Positions 6,238-6,374 of a DNA stretch of 6,374 nucleotides are shown piece by piece (position 1 is the stretch's first letter; the number at the start of each line of letters is the position of its first letter). Origin of the DNA: Deltaproteobacteria bacterium (GTDB lineage: Bacteria; Desulfobacterota; Desulfobacteria; Desulfobacterales; Desulfatibacillaceae). The translations under genes were made by a program, and so were the position numbers. The notes beneath the pieces were generated by a model that saw nothing but the letters and a program-made list of their open reading frames with translations, did no database searches and had not been told where the DNA came from. Location: the NCBI GenBank assembly GCA_019308705.1, contig JAFDHW010000147.1, positions 1-6,374 of the forward strand. The letters are read 5' to 3'.

Positions 6238-6248
6238 GGGCCTGTTTG

Positions 6249-6292
6249 CAGGGGGGAAAACCCTTTTTTGGAAAAAACGGGTTTTCCCCCTG
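6249..6292. terminator. Strong G/C-capped hairpin after dinB, possible terminator
   Basis: GGGGGAAAACCC (6252-6263) pairs perfectly with GGGTTTTCCCCC (6279-6290). Pairing extends outward by CA/TG with one bulged G, and inward by a T-run against an A-run around a GG loop. It starts about 12 nt after the dinB stop, where a terminator is expected. There is no U-tract after the stem on either strand, so it may stabilise the 3' end or be an extragenic repeat rather than a classic intrinsic terminator. Confidence 0.6.
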
Positions 6293-6314
6293 TACCCCCT
6301 TTCCCAAAAAACGT

Positions 6315-6372
6315 TTCGGTTCGGGAATGCTACGCATTCCCTCGGGGCGGCAAGCCATCCTTGTTCGCCGAA
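6315..6372. repeat. Multi-hairpin extragenic structure at the right edge
   Basis: Two further hairpins follow in a row: GGGAATGC/GCATTCCC with a TAC loop (6323-6341, perfect 8 bp), and GGCGGCAAG against CTTG..CGCC (6346-6369, with one wobble and one bulged T). They are flanked by TTCGG (6315-6319) and CCGAA (6368-6372), which could pair as an outer stem, although the latter shares two bases with the second hairpin. No coding frame is supported here. It may be a repeated palindromic element or a structured RNA; the window ends before its limit is clear. Confidence 0.45.
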
Positions 6373-6374
6373 GG

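Overview
The window is GC-rich and dense with genes. It looks like chromosomal DNA of an anaerobic Gram-negative bacterium, most likely a sulfate-reducer-type member of the Desulfobacterota (former Deltaproteobacteria). The basis is the GC-rich codon use, a Cache-type sensor kinase with a lone receiver, a stand-alone pyruvate-kinase C-terminal-domain protein of a type I associate with archaea and anaerobes, and G/C-rich extragenic hairpins. The taxonomic call is inference; there is no rRNA or other marker.

Layout. The left edge (2-1156, +) is the 3' part of a NorD/CoxE-type von Willebrand A (VWA) protein with an intact metal-binding (MIDAS) motif. It converges on a minus-strand signalling cluster, and the 142-bp gap between them holds a 15-bp perfect inverted repeat enclosing about 72 bp (1193-1294). 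Read in transcription order, the minus strand carries: a pyruvate-kinase C-terminal-domain protein (4915-4367); a membrane dCache histidine kinase with a complete catalytic core (4261-2510); a small cytoplasmic protein with a good phosphoacceptor-histidine region but no recognisable ATP-binding residues (2513-1845), coupled to the kinase by an ATGA overlap; and a stand-alone receiver protein (1730-1299). A DinB-type DNA polymerase IV gene (5044-6237, +) diverges from the pyruvate-kinase-domain gene across an intergenic region of about 130 bp. The right edge (6238-6374) is non-coding and contains three consecutive hairpins.

How the genes may work together. The most interesting unit is the three-gene phosphotransfer module. 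An active membrane kinase senses a periplasmic signal. A second protein, probably a decayed kinase acting as a histidine phosphotransferase or phosphatase, sits between it and a receiver that has no output domain. This resembles the logic of ChpT or Spo0B phosphorelays, but here the intermediate looks like a paralogue of the adjacent kinase. A short palindrome with the core TTGCAA lies upstream of both the kinase and the receiver gene, next to or overlapping possible promoters. The NorD-like and DinB genes show no visible functional link to the module.

No CRISPR array, tRNA, rRNA, transposase or phage gene was seen.
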